A DNA stretch of 64,000 nucleotides from Tuctoria greenei (GCA_036927565.1 JAYESD010000003.1:38071325-38135324); one strand, 5' to 3'; shown: positions 33,211 to 44,385, counted from the stretch's first letter. Notes: generated by a model from the sequence alone, not told the origin. Numbers and translations: made by a program.

Positions 33211-33230
33211 ATTGGTATCAGATCCACGGT
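33211..33230 (+). other. Copia-1 primer-binding site
   Basis: ATTGGTATCAGATCCACGG follows directly after the LTR end TCCTACA. The core TGGTATCAGA matches initiator tRNA-Met. The site fixes the LTR end and the + orientation. Confidence 0.8.
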
Positions 33231-33271
33231 GCTTGAATCTTTGTGATTTGCACATGTTTTTACTAATCATC

Positions 33272-35260
33272 ATGAAGAAATACTCTGCCAAACCTTGTGT
33301 GTTCAATGGCATTGATTTTCAAGTTTGGAAGGCTCACACGGAGGCTTACATACAGCCACAAGGCTTCGCCATAAGGGAAAAGGTGTACAAGCCCTTCGAC
33401 ATGCCACCAAATGAACAAGTCGCAGCTACGAACATGAGAGACATCGACAACAATAACAAGGCACAAAACTTGATCATACAAGGATTGACTTGAAGCGACT
33501 TTGACCTATGCACACCTTCGATCTGCATACGATGTGTGGAAGGCACTATGCGACTATCATGAAGGCCCCAACACAATCAAAGAGGTACGCCAACATATGT
33601 TCAAGAAAGAATATATGCACTTCGAGATGCAACCCGATGAGTCAATCAATGACCTTTTTGCTCGCTTTAATAAAATTCTCAGCAACTTGTGTAGTGTCGA
33701 TGTTAATTTTTCAAATGCTAAAAATGCTAGGAAATTGTTAAGTGCATTAGACATGTCACTTTGGGACATGGAAGTTACATCTATTCATGAATCCACTGTC
33801 ATGAGTACACTTACATTAGATGTGCTATATTCCAAGTTAGGAACTCATGAACTTGACATTATATCATGAAAACAAAATCCCAACAACTCTCTTGCATTTG
33901 TTTCACAATGTGACATGCCTAGTTCTAGTCCATCTTCATCATGTGGTACACTTGCTTTGCCTTGTTCTCTAATACTTGAACAGATTGAAGAATTTTCATA
34001 GGAGGAGCTAGCACTTCTGTCCACTCGGTTCTCAAAAGAATTGCAAAATGTGAGAACTAGAAAGAGAGGAGATGGTGGTTCTAAACTATGCTTTGAATGT
34101 GGTAAGACAGGACATTTTTGTACAGATTGCCCTAATCTTTCAGGTCCTTCTACCCATGATGAAAAGAAAAATAAGATCAAATCCTCCACTAGCAACAACA
34201 ACAAGAAAAAAAAAAAAGATTTTCACAAAATGCCAAGTGGTGGACCATATCCCCTCTTCTCTACTAGACAACAACTTGAGCGATGTGGACTCCATAAGTG
34301 GTGAGGATGAAGACAATTCGGCAACTATGTTTCTCATGGTGAGCAACTCAAGATCAAGTACGGAGGAAGTTGAATTCAACAGCGACAATGGGGAGGTATG
34401 TCCCCCTTGTGAAGAAATGTGTAATGTTATTTTTTGTGCCACTGTTGTACTTAAGAAAAAGGAAAAAAACTTAAGGACAATGTTGTTAAAATTGAATCAC
34501 TAGAATATGAAATTAATTGGTTAAAATCCTTGATTCCTAGTGATGATTCTTGTTCCTCATGTGAACTCATGTATGAACAATTGTCCTCTTTAAGAAGTGT
34601 GCACACCTCCACTCTTGATAAACTTGAACTTGAAATTGAAAAGAATAAAAAGCTTGCTGCACTTAACGATAAAAACATGAACGATGCTAGCTGTTCCACA
34701 ATTGACTTTCATTGTTCTACTTGTGATGAGCTTTATAAGAAACTACATGATGATATGAATGAAATTTATGTTTTGAACAATACTTTATGTTCTTATGAAG
34801 TCAAATATTGTTCTAATTGCAAAGTAAAAGGGAAAACTTCATGTGACAACTGCCTAGACTTATCTATTAAACTTGATGACATGCATAAGACACTAGAACA
34901 GTTTTGTAGTGGGAATAAAAATCTAAACTTGCTGCTGAATTCTTATAAAACTTGCAATGATAAAACTGGTTTAGTTTTTTATTCATATGCTCATTCTAAG
35001 GCACATCCACCTAAGGTTGTTAAGTCATTAGAAAGTGGTTTGATTAAAACAGTCCCTAAACAAAAATAGGTGGTTTTTAAGTCTGTAGGAATGTTGTCTC
35101 ATTCGGTTGCTAACTCACATGTTGCTTGTTCTTCTAGACATGAACATAAGATTAAGTTTCATTGTACCTACTGTGGTAGAGATGGTCATGTCATAGATTT
35201 TTGTTATAGACTATCTAAACAAGAAAAGAAGTGAAGAATACTAGCTAGATCACGTAACAA
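33272..35260 (+). pseudogene. Copia-1 Gag (Sirevirus-like), broken
   Basis: From ATG 33272 (MKKYSAKPCVFNG) the frame reads VWKAHTEAYI and stops at 33493. It resumes in another frame with SAYDVWKALCDYHEGPNTIK, FARFNKILSNL and RKLLSALDMSLWDMEVTSI, the copia gag core (UBN2-type). A zinc knuckle CFECGKTGHFCTDC lies near 34090. A long Lys/Glu/Cys-rich, coiled-coil-like segment follows (34530-35069), and a second knuckle CTYCGRDGHVIDFC near 35166. The two knuckles around a coiled-coil stretch recall the intact Sirevirus Gag at 38346. At least four stops or frameshifts break it. Confidence 0.8.
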
Positions 35261-35588
35261 TCAAGCAAAAATTGCTGCACGTCCTGAACCGAATCTTATA
35301 CACTTGCAACCTGTTGTAATGAGTCAAAAACATGCAAATATTACTCCCAAACCTACTGTTTTTCGTGCTACACATAACACACCTCAAAGGTCAGTTGTTG
35401 GGTACAAGAATTCTCAATCTTTGGCTCATAATCCTGCTGTATTTTTGGAGCTTTCGCATGTTATTCCTGTTGGACGTCGTGTGACTCGGTACTGGATTCC
35501 TAAATGCCTTTTTACTAACCACAGTATTGAGTCATCGATGTATTGTGCTTCATTGTACGTTACACGCTTGAAGAAGCAGAACATTTGA

Positions 35589-36904
35589 CTCGTGGATTCA
35601 GGTTTCTCATGCCACATGACCGGTAACAAAGAATGGTTCTCCTCCCTCTCTTTGTGTCACGTGTAGAGAATGTTACATTAACTGATAATTCTTCAACTCT
35701 TATAATTGCTAAGGTTTCGGCTAGAGTTAATAATCACTACACTTTGAAAGATGTGGCACTTGTTAAAATTTCGAAATACAACTTGCTTTCTGTTTCACAA
35801 TTGTTAGATGAGAATCTTGAATTTATTTTCACTAAAAATTACTGCAAGGTTATAGATTCTAATGGTGAGCTTATGTTTAACATGTCTCGGTTTGGAAGAG
35901 TTTTTAAAGCTGATTTTGACATGTAATCCTTTAAGCATAGGTGTCTACTTACTAATAATTCAAGAGACATATATTTTTTGCATCGTAGACTTGGTCACGT
36001 AGACTTTGATCATCTCACAGGTGTTAGTGGTCTCTATCGCATACATGGGTTACCTAAGCTTAAAGGGGACAAAGAAATTGTTTGTCCTTCTTGTCGACAT
36101 GCTAAAATGGTCACAGATTCACATGCTCCAGTCACAATTACCATGACAACAGCACCGGCACAACATTTAAAACTTGACACCATAGGTCCCTCACGTGTTC
36201 AATCCTTTGAAGGTAAGTGGTATGTGCCTGTAATTGTTCACAACTATTTGAGATACTCTTGGTTTTACTTTATGACATCTAATAATGAAACTTTTAGTCA
36301 CTTTAGAAGTTTAGTTCTTAGACTTTCACTTGACCACCCAGGATCTTTAAAAGCAATTAGAAGTGATAATGGAACTGAATTTTAAAACCAATCATTTGAT
36401 CACTTTAGTGATGAAAATGGAATACAACATCAATTTTCTTCACCATGTGTACCTTCAAAAAATGGTGTTGTAGAGAGAAACAAAAGAATCGTAATTGAGA
36501 TGGCTAGGACTATGCTTGATGAATATCAAAGTCCTAGGAAATTTCGGGCTGATGCAATTGCAACTGCTTGTTATGTCTCAAATTGTGTTTTCTTGCGGGC
36601 TAAGTTAGGAAAAAACCCATATGAGCTTTGGTTTGGACATAGGCCTAGTATCACACACTTTAGTGTCTTTGGTTGCAAATTCTTTGTTAAGAAACATGGT
36701 AATCTTTACAAATTTGAAGTTAGATCTGTTGGTGGCATGTTTCTTGGTCATCCATCTCATACTAGAGGCCATCGTGTGCTTTTATTTGACACTAACAAAA
36801 TTGTGGAGACTTGTTCTTTTGATGAAGCTAGCCCAGGTACTAGCTCTAATATTGTAGGTCAAGATGCATATCCACAATGGCTTCATTGAATATGAGGAAG
36901 AAGT
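35589..36904 (+). pseudogene. Copia-1 protease and integrase, interrupted
   Basis: A TGA (probably Trp) directly precedes LVDSGFSCHMTGNKEWFSSL, the copia protease active site (D-S-G). Integrase follows: HRRLGHVDFDHL with CPSCRHAK (zinc domain), LKLDTIGPSRV, IRSDNGTEF and PSKNGVVERNKR (D, D, E positions), then NPYELWFGHRPSITHFSVFG. A TAA stands after GTEF; the frame resumes in register. The gene is cut at 36905-36909 (GGTGC) by the Sirevirus insertion and continues at 46091. Confidence 0.88.
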
Positions 36905-36909
36905 GGTGC

Positions 36910-38285
36910 TGAAAGCATCTAGGCCCCATGAGGTACGGTTTCAGTGATTAATGACAACCATTCGATATTACTAATGAATTTGTGAATGCAAGGTATCAAT
37001 AACACTCAATCAAATGAAATCAAAATTACATTGGAGACCCATATAAAATCAACGAATGAGATCAAATCAAATCATATGAAGACAAGAAGTGAAAGATCTA
37101 ACTTGATATCACTCAATGCTTGAAGACAATCAAAACAACATTTCAAACAAGTGTCAAAGAGGTCACAAGTTCAAATTCCAAAAGAACAACTCAAAACAAC
37201 TCGAAGTCAACAAGTTGAACACACCGGATCATCCGATGGTCTTTGAGTTGACACACATCGGTCGAGTTGGTTCAACTGAAGAAGAAGACCTCAGACAAAT
37301 GCACTCACCGGATCATCCGATGTGAGTGGCTCAGTGACATCGGTCCATCATCACAGATTGCAATACCATTGGACCAAGTGAAGCACCGGATCATCCGATG
37401 TGCAGCCTTACACACATCGGTCGATCACTCCAGTGAGCCTCAAGATCAAGCAAAATTCTGGAGGAAGAGCCACCGGATCATCCGATGAGAAGACAGATCA
37501 ACATCGGTCTAACAACGGTCATATCTAACACAGTTACATCAGCTAATTTGGCTTCGACCGATGTTAACTGAAGGGGAGACATCGGATCATCCGGTGTTCG
37601 CAGAGAAGTGATGTCAGCCTACTTTTCCAACGGCTATCTCGTGGAGGCTGACTATTTATACCCCTTCAACCTGTCAAATCGACAAGACTTGAAGCCCAGA
37701 CATACTCTACACATCCTAGAGCATTCAAGCAATAGAGCTACCACTTTCACATCATTTGCTCATTATTTGTACACCAAGAGATAGGCTAGAACTAGCTAGA
37801 GATAGTGCTTGGGTGCCTCCATTCTTGGTGATTGGAGTCTCTAGTGTAGTGAGAGCCATAAGGGAGTGTCCCTTGGTGTGTACAACTTCCGGAGCTTGCC
37901 AAGAAGATTGTGGAAGCCCGGAGGATCCCAAAGTGTACAAGGCTTGAGCTCCACCTTGCCGAGGTTGGCGAACGGAGAAGAATAGTGAAGAAGCCCCTTG
38001 TCTCGGTGACTTGGGAGTGGCAAAACCCTTCGGTGGGTGCCACAACGTGGATGTAGGAAGATCCTTGTGATCTTACCGAACCACGGGATAAACTCCGTGT
38101 CCCTTGAGCGTTTGCATCCCTCTCCCTTTTACTCTTATGCAATCTTCATTCTGCAACTTTAATTTACATTGATTGCATAGTTTAATAGCATAGGGAATTG
38201 GGCTTGAGGTCGTTAATCTTAATTGCTTTAAAAACTGAAAGAAAGCCCAATTCACCCCCCCCTCTTGGGCATTTCGATCCTTACA
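36910..38285 (+). repeat. Sirevirus 5' LTR
   Basis: It is 1376 bp, TGAAAGCATCTAGG to GATCCTTACA. Four copies of a CGGATCATCCGATG palindrome and one CATCGGATCATCCGG copy alternate with CATCGGTC half-sites between 37221 and 37600. A TATTTATA box lies at 37653-37660. Short palindromes upstream of the LTR TATA box are a known Sirevirus hallmark. The 3' LTR has the same arrangement. Confidence 0.93.
37653..37660 (+). promoter_or_regulatory. TATA box of the Sirevirus 5' LTR
   Basis: TATTTATA, in GGCTGACTATTTATACCCC, stands about 70 bp downstream of the last palindrome. The 3' LTR has the same box at about 45455. Confidence 0.8.
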
Positions 38286-38286
38286 A

Positions 38287-38306
38287 TTGGTATCAGAGCA
38301 AGGTTG
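38287..38306 (+). other. Sirevirus primer-binding site
   Basis: TTGGTATCAGAGCAAGGTTG follows the LTR end. TGGTATCAGAGC is complementary to the 3' end of initiator tRNA-Met. Confidence 0.92.
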
Positions 38307-38345
38307 CTCATAGGATCATTCTAGCTTCACCGCTAGAGAGCTTAA

Positions 38346-40469
38346 ATGGCCAAGAATGGGGGTTCGGTTCCTATCTTCGAGGGCAAGAACTTTGCCTATT
38401 GGAAAGCACGCATGCGTGCCTACCTAGAGGCTATTGCTCCCGAAGTTTGGGAAGCGACCCATGCGGGATTTGGAGATCATAATTATATTGGTGATCAAAT
38501 TAAATGGGATGCTAGAGCTAGAAATGCCATCTATGAATGCATTAGTCAAGATGTATTCGCTAGAATTGCTAGTAAAGAAAAAGCTTGTGAAATTTGGACA
38601 TGCTTAATTGAAATTCATGAGGGTTCCTCTCGTGTTAAAGAACTTAAATATCACTTGCTTAAATCTAAATATGATGAATTTAAAATGTTTCCTCATGAAA
38701 ATGTAAATGAAATGTTTTCTCGCTTAAATGTTCTCATTGAGGAAATAAATGCTCTTGATATTGCTTCTCTTGGCAAGGGACTTATCAACCGAAAGATCCT
38801 CATGCTCCTTCCCAAGCCAAAGTATAACATCATCAACTCAATGCTTCAAAAAGAATCACTTGATCACATTGAAGTTTCGGAGCTAATTGGGGAGATTCAC
38901 GCTCATGAGATGAGTGTACTCGGGATGATGGAGGATTCATCTTCTACAAGGACAATTGCTCTCAAGGCTTTCAAGAAAACAAATTTCAAGAAAATGATCA
39001 AACCTAGTTCAAGCAAAGAAGAGCAAACATCAAGTGAAGATGATGATGATGAGCTTGCATCAATGATGAGAAAATTCTCCCGCTTGAACTCCAAGATTGC
39101 CAAGAAGGGATACACTTTTGATCCCAACAAGAGAGCCTTCCTCCCCAAGAAAGAAAGTAGCAAAACTTGCTATAATTGTGGTGAACAAGGCCACATCTCC
39201 TACGATTGTCCAAAACCTGACAAGAGAAGGGAGAACCACAAGAGCAAGTATCACAAGCTTGAAGATAGCGAGGATGAAGAAGAAGAGGTCAAGCCCAAGG
39301 CAAGAACGTTTGGAAAGAAGAAATTTGACAAAGGCAAAAAGTCAAAATTCTTTCCAAAGAAGAGACAAGGACCTCAAAAGGTGTTCATGTGTGAGGGGAA
39401 TGAATGGATCACCGACGAAGAGTCAAGTGAAGAAGAGAGTGAAGAAGAAGAAGAAAGCTTGGCCGGACTTGCCATTGCCAACAAAGATGATTCACCTCTT
39501 CCTCCACCTCCCATGTGTCTCATGGCGAAAGGTAACTTTGAGGTATGTGATGACTCTAGTGATGATGAGCTTTCCCCCGATGAATTAGTTTCATTGATTA
39601 ACAAATATCACACCATCATTAAAAGGGAAAAGAACAAAGTCAAGGCGCTAGAACAAGCTCATGCTAAACTTGAAAATGCTAACCTTGATTTGCTTGGCAA
39701 GAATGAAAGCATACTTAAAGAGCATGACACGCTCAAAACCTATGTCAAGCAAATTGAAGAAGATAAGGCTAAAATTGAGCTAGACAATCATAAGCTTGTC
39801 TTAGTTCATCAAACGCTCTCGGATAAGCACAATGAGTTAGTTCAAGAGCATCATGCACTTAATCTCTCTTATGAAGCCATTGAACTAAAATTAAAAATTA
39901 AGGAGAAAGAAACTAGTGATGGCAAGGTACCCATTATTTCAAATGCTACTAATGCTTTCCATGAGTCTTTGCCTTTGAAAGAGAATGCAAGGGAGAAGGA
40001 GTTGATGGAGGAGATTGAAAGTCTCCGCACAAGCTTAGCAAGACTATCTAAGGGAGAAGACAAACATAAAGAAATCCTCTTCCATCAAGCAAGGGGCTTC
40101 AACAAGAAAGGACTTGGATCCTTCCCGGTGCCCAACAAAGGAAAGGTACCCTCACCGGAGCTCAAAACAAGCTTCATCAAGGAAGTTGGCTCCTATTGCC
40201 AACTTTGCAAGGTCACCGGTCACCATACAAGGGAGTGCCCTCTACCTAACCGACCTTCTCCAAAATTGCCGACTAACTATACATCTACCTTTGAGAATCA
40301 CTATTATTTGTTGAGCAAAGTAGGTGCTAAGGTGAAGGCAAAATTCATTGGCATGAACGTAAAGGGGATGAAAGGGAAGCTCCCCAAGCAACTTTGGGTC
40401 CCAAAAGCACTTGTATCACATATACAAGGACCAAAGCTAGCTTGGGTGCCTAAAGTCAAGAACACGTGA
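38346..40469 (+). CDS. Sirevirus Gag, intact 707-residue ORF
   Basis: Gag forms the virus-like particle and packages the element's RNA. ATG 38346 lies 40 bp after the primer site (MAKNGGSVPIFEGKNF). Residues about 10-190 form the copia gag core (FAYWKARMRAYLEAI, DEFKMFPHENVNEMFSRLNV, RKILMLLPKPKY). A CCHC knuckle CYNCGEQGHISYDC is at about 275-288, followed by Lys-rich and acidic runs, then a coiled-coil-like segment (about 415-570). A second knuckle-like motif, CQLCKVTGHHTREC, is at about 617-630. The tail (KQLWVPKALV, KLAWVPKV) resembles the gag-pol junction of Sireviruses, after which pol is missing. No stop or frameshift is seen. Confidence 0.93.
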   Translation: MAKNGGSVPIFEGKNFAYWKARMRAYLEAIAPEVWEATHAGFGDHNYIGDQIKWDARARNAIYECISQDVFARIASKEKACEIWTCLIEIHEGSSRVKELKYHLLKSKYDEFKMFPHENVNEMFSRLNVLIEEINALDIASLGKGLINRKILMLLPKPKYNIINSMLQKESLDHIEVSELIGEIHAHEMSVLGMMEDSSSTRTIALKAFKKTNFKKMIKPSSSKEEQTSSEDDDDELASMMRKFSRLNSKIAKKGYTFDPNKRAFLPKKESSKTCYNCGEQGHISYDCPKPDKRRENHKSKYHKLEDSEDEEEEVKPKARTFGKKKFDKGKKSKFFPKKRQGPQKVFMCEGNEWITDEESSEEESEEEEESLAGLAIANKDDSPLPPPPMCLMAKGNFEVCDDSSDDELSPDELVSLINKYHTIIKREKNKVKALEQAHAKLENANLDLLGKNESILKEHDTLKTYVKQIEEDKAKIELDNHKLVLVHQTLSDKHNELVQEHHALNLSYEAIELKLKIKEKETSDGKVPIISNATNAFHESLPLKENAREKELMEEIESLRTSLARLSKGEDKHKEILFHQARGFNKKGLGSFPVPNKGKVPSPELKTSFIKEVGSYCQLCKVTGHHTRECPLPNRPSPKLPTNYTSTFENHYYLLSKVGAKVKAKFIGMNVKGMKGKLPKQLWVPKALVSHIQGPKLAWVPKVKNT

Positions 40470-40599
40470 CCGTCCACGAGGAGACTTCAAGAGGGGACCT
40501 CCACCATCAAAGAAAATCTACCAAGGACCTCTTGAAGAAGGTTGAGAATGGGAGCCCAACGCGGATATGGACGGTAACCCTATTGTCAAATCAAATTAC

Positions 40600-40926
40600 C
40601 ATTCCATAAATAGACTATTGCTGTATCCTTCCGCATCTAGGCCCCATGTCATGTTAAATGAATGCTTGTATGATTATGTGCCTCTCCTTTGTGACAATGA
40701 AAGTGCGGTTAAGATAGCTAGAAACCCCGTTCAACACTCCCGCACTAAGCACATTGATATTCGCCATCACTTCTTGCGTGATCATGAGGCTAAAGGAGAC
40801 ATCTCTTTGCAAGGTGTTAGATCCGAAGAACAATTGGCGGATATTTTCACTAAACCACTTGATGAGAAAACCTTTTCTAGACTTAGAAGTGAATTAAATG
40901 TGCTAGATGCATCTAACGTCATGTAA
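40600..40926 (+). pseudogene. Sirevirus RNase H C-terminal fragment
   Basis: VPLLCDNESAVKIARNPVQH, then SRTKHIDIRHHFLRDH, EEQLADIFTKPLDEKTF and SRLRSELNVLDASNV form the end of copia RNase H and of pol. Everything upstream (protease, integrase, RT) is deleted. At the junction, 40633-40648 (GCATCTAGGCCCCATG) is identical to bases 6-21 of the element's own LTR. Confidence 0.9.
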
Positions 40927-41480
40927 GTTGCCATGGTCATGTAAGGATGCATATCATATAGGTCTTGTCTAACTCCCAAAGGATAGGGGTGAGCTAGAAA
41001 TAGTTTTCCCTGAGGAAGCCTTTGGAAGGTTCAAACTTGGCAAGATAGATTTATTTTATGCCTTGCATGATCCCTGCCATATAAACTTGCACTCATTTAA
41101 TCTCTTGCACTATAATTTGTTTGGCATTGCATACGGTAGATTGTCACAAAGGGGAACCCACCTCATGAGAAGGATACTTGTTTGAAATGCAATATCTCAA
41201 CTCATATAAGGTGGAAAGAACAAAATGTTAGGTACATTAATGCCTAGAGGATCATGCTTCAAAGAGATAGAAGTCTTCATACTCTACCTCACAAAGCATG
41301 GGCCTTACATTTTATTTGGATATTTTCCTCCATTTTTCTTGGTGTTCCATTTGCATTAAGTCCTAGCCAAGCTATTGGCATATTAGCTTTTTGAGGGGTA
41401 AGGGGTTGCCCAAAAAGTCCTAAGACATGTGTTTCTCTTTGATTGTTTGTTTGGTCAAAGGACATATATGGGATGTTTTC
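40927..41480 (+). other. Non-coding spacer between pol end and env-like promoter region
   Basis: No ORF with recognisable content is visible. Sireviruses with an env-like ORF have such a spacer after pol. It leads into the palindrome cluster at 41490. Confidence 0.6.
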
Positions 41481-41489
41481 GTTCTGTTG

Positions 41490-41876
41490 TCATCGGATTA
41501 TCCGATGCCTATGTCATCCCTCATCGGTCCAATAGGTGTTCAATCTTCGAAGCCCAATTCTGTCTGAAATTCACATGATCCGACGCGTTCATTCTGAAAA
41601 ACATCGGTCCATCCGATGTTCACTCTTCTGGAGCTGCGGTCAATTCAACCGATGTCTACTTCCTCCTACGTCGGATCATCCGGTGTCAACATTCCTCTTT
41701 TGAACACCCTTACTGTGCCGTTCGACCGATGACCCAAACCCTAAACATCGGTCCATCCGATGTCAACAGCAATTTTTGAATACCCTTACTGTGGCATTCG
41801 ACCGATGTGCACTTCACTTATCATCGGACCATCCGGTGTTAAATTTTCGGCTAGGGTTTGGGGTCCACTATTTAAA
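41490..41876 (+). promoter_or_regulatory. Internal promoter-like region: palindromes plus TATA box
   Basis: Palindromes and half-sites of the LTR type recur here: CATCGGATTATCCGATG (41492), CATCGGTCCATCCGATG (about 41602 and 41745), CGTCGGATCATCCGGTG (41671) and CATCGGACCATCCGGTG (about 41822), with single CCGATG half-sites between them. TATTTAAA follows at 41869-41876. The order (palindromes, TATA box, GC-rich leader) copies that of the LTR, which suggests a separate promoter for the env-like ORF. Experimental support is lacking. Confidence 0.65.
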
Positions 41877-42163
41877 CCCGCACACTGCCGCCTCCTTTTT
41901 CCTCCCCGACGCCATCGCCCTCCCGTGCCCTCGCCGCCGCCTCTCGCCCACCTCGCCGCAGCCAACCGCGCCGCCACCTCCGCCGCCGGCAGCCGCCGCC
42001 GCCGCCCCCCCCCCCCCCCAAGCGCCACCGCCGCCTCCACGCACCTCTCCACCGCATCCAAGCACCGCTACCGCTCCTCCCTCCGTCGAAGCACCTCCAC
42101 CCGAGCAACGCCGTCTTCTCCGGCCCCCGTCGCTAGGTTTTCCCGAGCTCCATCGTCGCTAAG

Positions 42164-42250
42164 GTGAGCTCCGTGCCGTGCGACGTCCGTCGTTGCTTCT
42201 CTCGTCGGTCGTTTTCATCGTCGCTAACCCTACCTCTTCATTGCATCAAG
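42164..42250 (+). other. Possible 87-bp intron directly before the env-like ATG
   Basis: AAG|GTGAGC at 42161-42169 is a good donor. CTAAC near 42225 resembles a plant branch point, and a pyrimidine-rich tract ends in CATCAAG just before ATG 42251. The acceptor is weak, so this is tentative. Confidence 0.3.
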
Positions 42251-44359
42251 ATGGGTCGCGATCGCAAAGGAAAGGGCAAGGCAATCGCGGAGCTCGCCGC
42301 GAAGAAGCGCAAACTATCGAAGGATGAGAAGAAGGCCCTTATGGCCGCTCGCGCTGCCGAGGAGCGTGAGCGCGGCCGTGGGGGGTCCCTGAGGATCCGC
42401 GAGGCTCGGCAGCCTCCTGTGATCGACAATTCCGACATCGAGGAGGAGCCGGTTGAGCCGCTTGTCCGCCGGCGCTCAGCCCGGACACGGGGAGGTCAGT
42501 CCCCGGCCGTTCCTCATCCAAGACCGACGGCCGCTGACCGTCGCGAGGACAGGGAAGCTCAGAGGGATATCTACGAGATAGACACGGCCGTCCGTGTCGG
42601 TGAGGGAGTCCGGTTGACGGACTACAGAAAGATGAAGGCCAAGCAGCTACGCAAGCTTCGATGGAACGTGCTGCTTGAGGAGTGGTTCCCACAGCCCCGA
42701 GTGACTCTTGTGGATAGTCGTTTCTGGACTATCACCCAGGCGTCTCTCTATGAGACCTACAGGCGTCGGGGGCACAAGCTCTTTCAGCACAACTACCTGG
42801 ATTGGGGGCAGCTTGCAGTGGCAGCACAGACTGAGGTCCGTCCTTTCTTTGAGAGATACAGAGGTTTGGTGCAGCTGCTGTCTTATGAGAGAAGTGCTTA
42901 TGTGGAAGAGTGGGTCCGTGTCTTCTATGCGACCCTGTACATCTCAGAGGGCAGGAGGTCGATTGCCTTCATGTTCAATGGTCAGCGCTACCACCTCACG
43001 AGGCAGACTTTGGGGCATATTCTTGAGTTGGACCTGCACGACACCTGCTTGCACGAGAAGGTCTATGGGCAGGCAGATCCACCGAGGAGGCCACTTACTG
43101 GAGGGGTAGCACCACAGCTTGACGAGATCCGCTCTCTGTTTGGCCCCTCGTTCTCTCCAGACCAGCCGAGAGTTCCAGCTCTCCTGACCCCAGCTGCGCG
43201 CATTGTGCACCTCGCCTTGCGCCGCACGCTCCTGCCGAGGTCAAGTTACTTGGAGGGGTTCACGAGCCTGCAGTAGACCCTCCTGTTCTACATAATGAAC
43301 GGGATGGATTTCGATATCGTGGACATACTCCTATGCGAGATGGAAGACGTAATCACGGATGGGATTGGCATGATGAGGCAGATGGTCTACGGGCACTGGA
43401 TCAATTACATTTGCTCTATGGTGGTGCCTGAGGGACATACAGCACAAGCCCGGCTAGCTGACGAGAGTGTGACTCGCTTTAGTCACTATCGTGCCTCTGC
43501 TACTGGAGACCGTCGCCTTGGTCGTCCAGTTGAGCGCCAGGTCCGGGCCCGTCTGTCAGAGGAAGACTGGTCCGACCTAGAGCGGGAGGACGAGAGGCTT
43601 GCTGAGGCTGAGGCTCAGGGGGAGGACCTGCAGCACATCTGGTCTGAGAGCGACACTGACGACAGTGTCGAGGAGTACTTCCCGCCACCGACACCACCTC
43701 CTGTGTCCGAGGCGCAGGTGACGCAGCCGTCTGAGCTGACGTCGCTCCTCCAGCAGATGATCGAGCAGCAGCGCCAGGACAGGCTCGCTGCTGAGCAGGC
43801 CAGGGCAGAGCAGGCTGCTCACCTGGCACAACTGCAGCGGCAGCAGCAGGAGCTCCAGCTGGAGATCGCCCGTTAGAGGCGAGAGGATACGGACCGGTTC
43901 ACCAACCTGGTAGATCAGATGCACCGCCGTACCCTCGACCAGCAGCAGCAGACCCAGCAGGCCATGATGGGGATCCTAGGGTTGATCACCAACCTTTACA
44001 CTCAGACCGGGATCGCCCTTCCTCCACAGCAGCCTGGACTGGGACTGGCTCCAGGTGTTGCTCAGGTGCCTACTTCTCCTATACCTTCAATCAGTATGTT
44101 ACCACTTCTGGCATCCAGCGCACCGATTCACTCACCACTGCCGGCGACGATCTTGTTCCAGCAGACACCGGCGTCCGTGGTGAGCGCTCCACTTCCTCCA
44201 GCTCCACTGGCACCTCCAGTACCGGCTTCCTCTCCTCCAGCACCGGCAGCGGACCCTCCAGCTCCCGCCGCCCCGGCAGCTCCTACGACCGGCGACTCCA
44301 GCTCCGACGACTGCGACGGTTCTCAGTTCGTCCTCGCGCCCAGCTCTCAGGGTCTGTAG
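42251..44359 (+). pseudogene. Sirevirus env-like ORF with two in-frame amber stops
   Basis: From ATG 42251 (MGRDRKGKGKAIAELAAKKR) one reading frame continues to TAG 44357-44359, broken only by TAG at 43274-43276 and 43874-43876. The N-terminal part is basic and nuclear-signal-like. A middle domain follows (LRWNVLLEEWFPQPRVTLVD, then VEEWVRVFYATLYI), similar to env-position proteins of grass Sireviruses as I remember them. The C-terminal part has an acidic patch, a Gln/Ala-rich coiled-coil-like stretch (about 43740-43990) and a Pro/Ala-rich tail. I see no clear signal peptide or membrane anchor. The function of these proteins is unknown. Confidence 0.8.
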
Positions 44360-44385
44360 GCGTTCTGATCCCTTTTTGGTGTCTT

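Noticed and set aside
37116..37488. Short ORFs in the Sirevirus LTRs (also at 44917-45289)
   Set aside because: They span the palindrome array of a non-coding LTR. They are alike in both LTRs only because the LTRs are copies.
38346..40469. The 707-codon ORF as a host zinc-finger gene
   Set aside because: It lies between two LTRs with a primer site upstream, and its domain order is that of Sirevirus Gag.
41760..42167. Pro/Ala- and Gly-rich open frames on both strands
   Set aside because: They come from GC-rich, CCG-repeat leader DNA upstream of the env-like ORF. No frame has a recognisable domain, and open frames on both strands reflect composition.
42164..42250. Extending the env-like ORF upstream to 42164
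   Set aside because: The frame is open there, but the ATG at 42251 starts the basic stretch typical of these proteins, and 42164 lies at a GTGAGC donor-like site.
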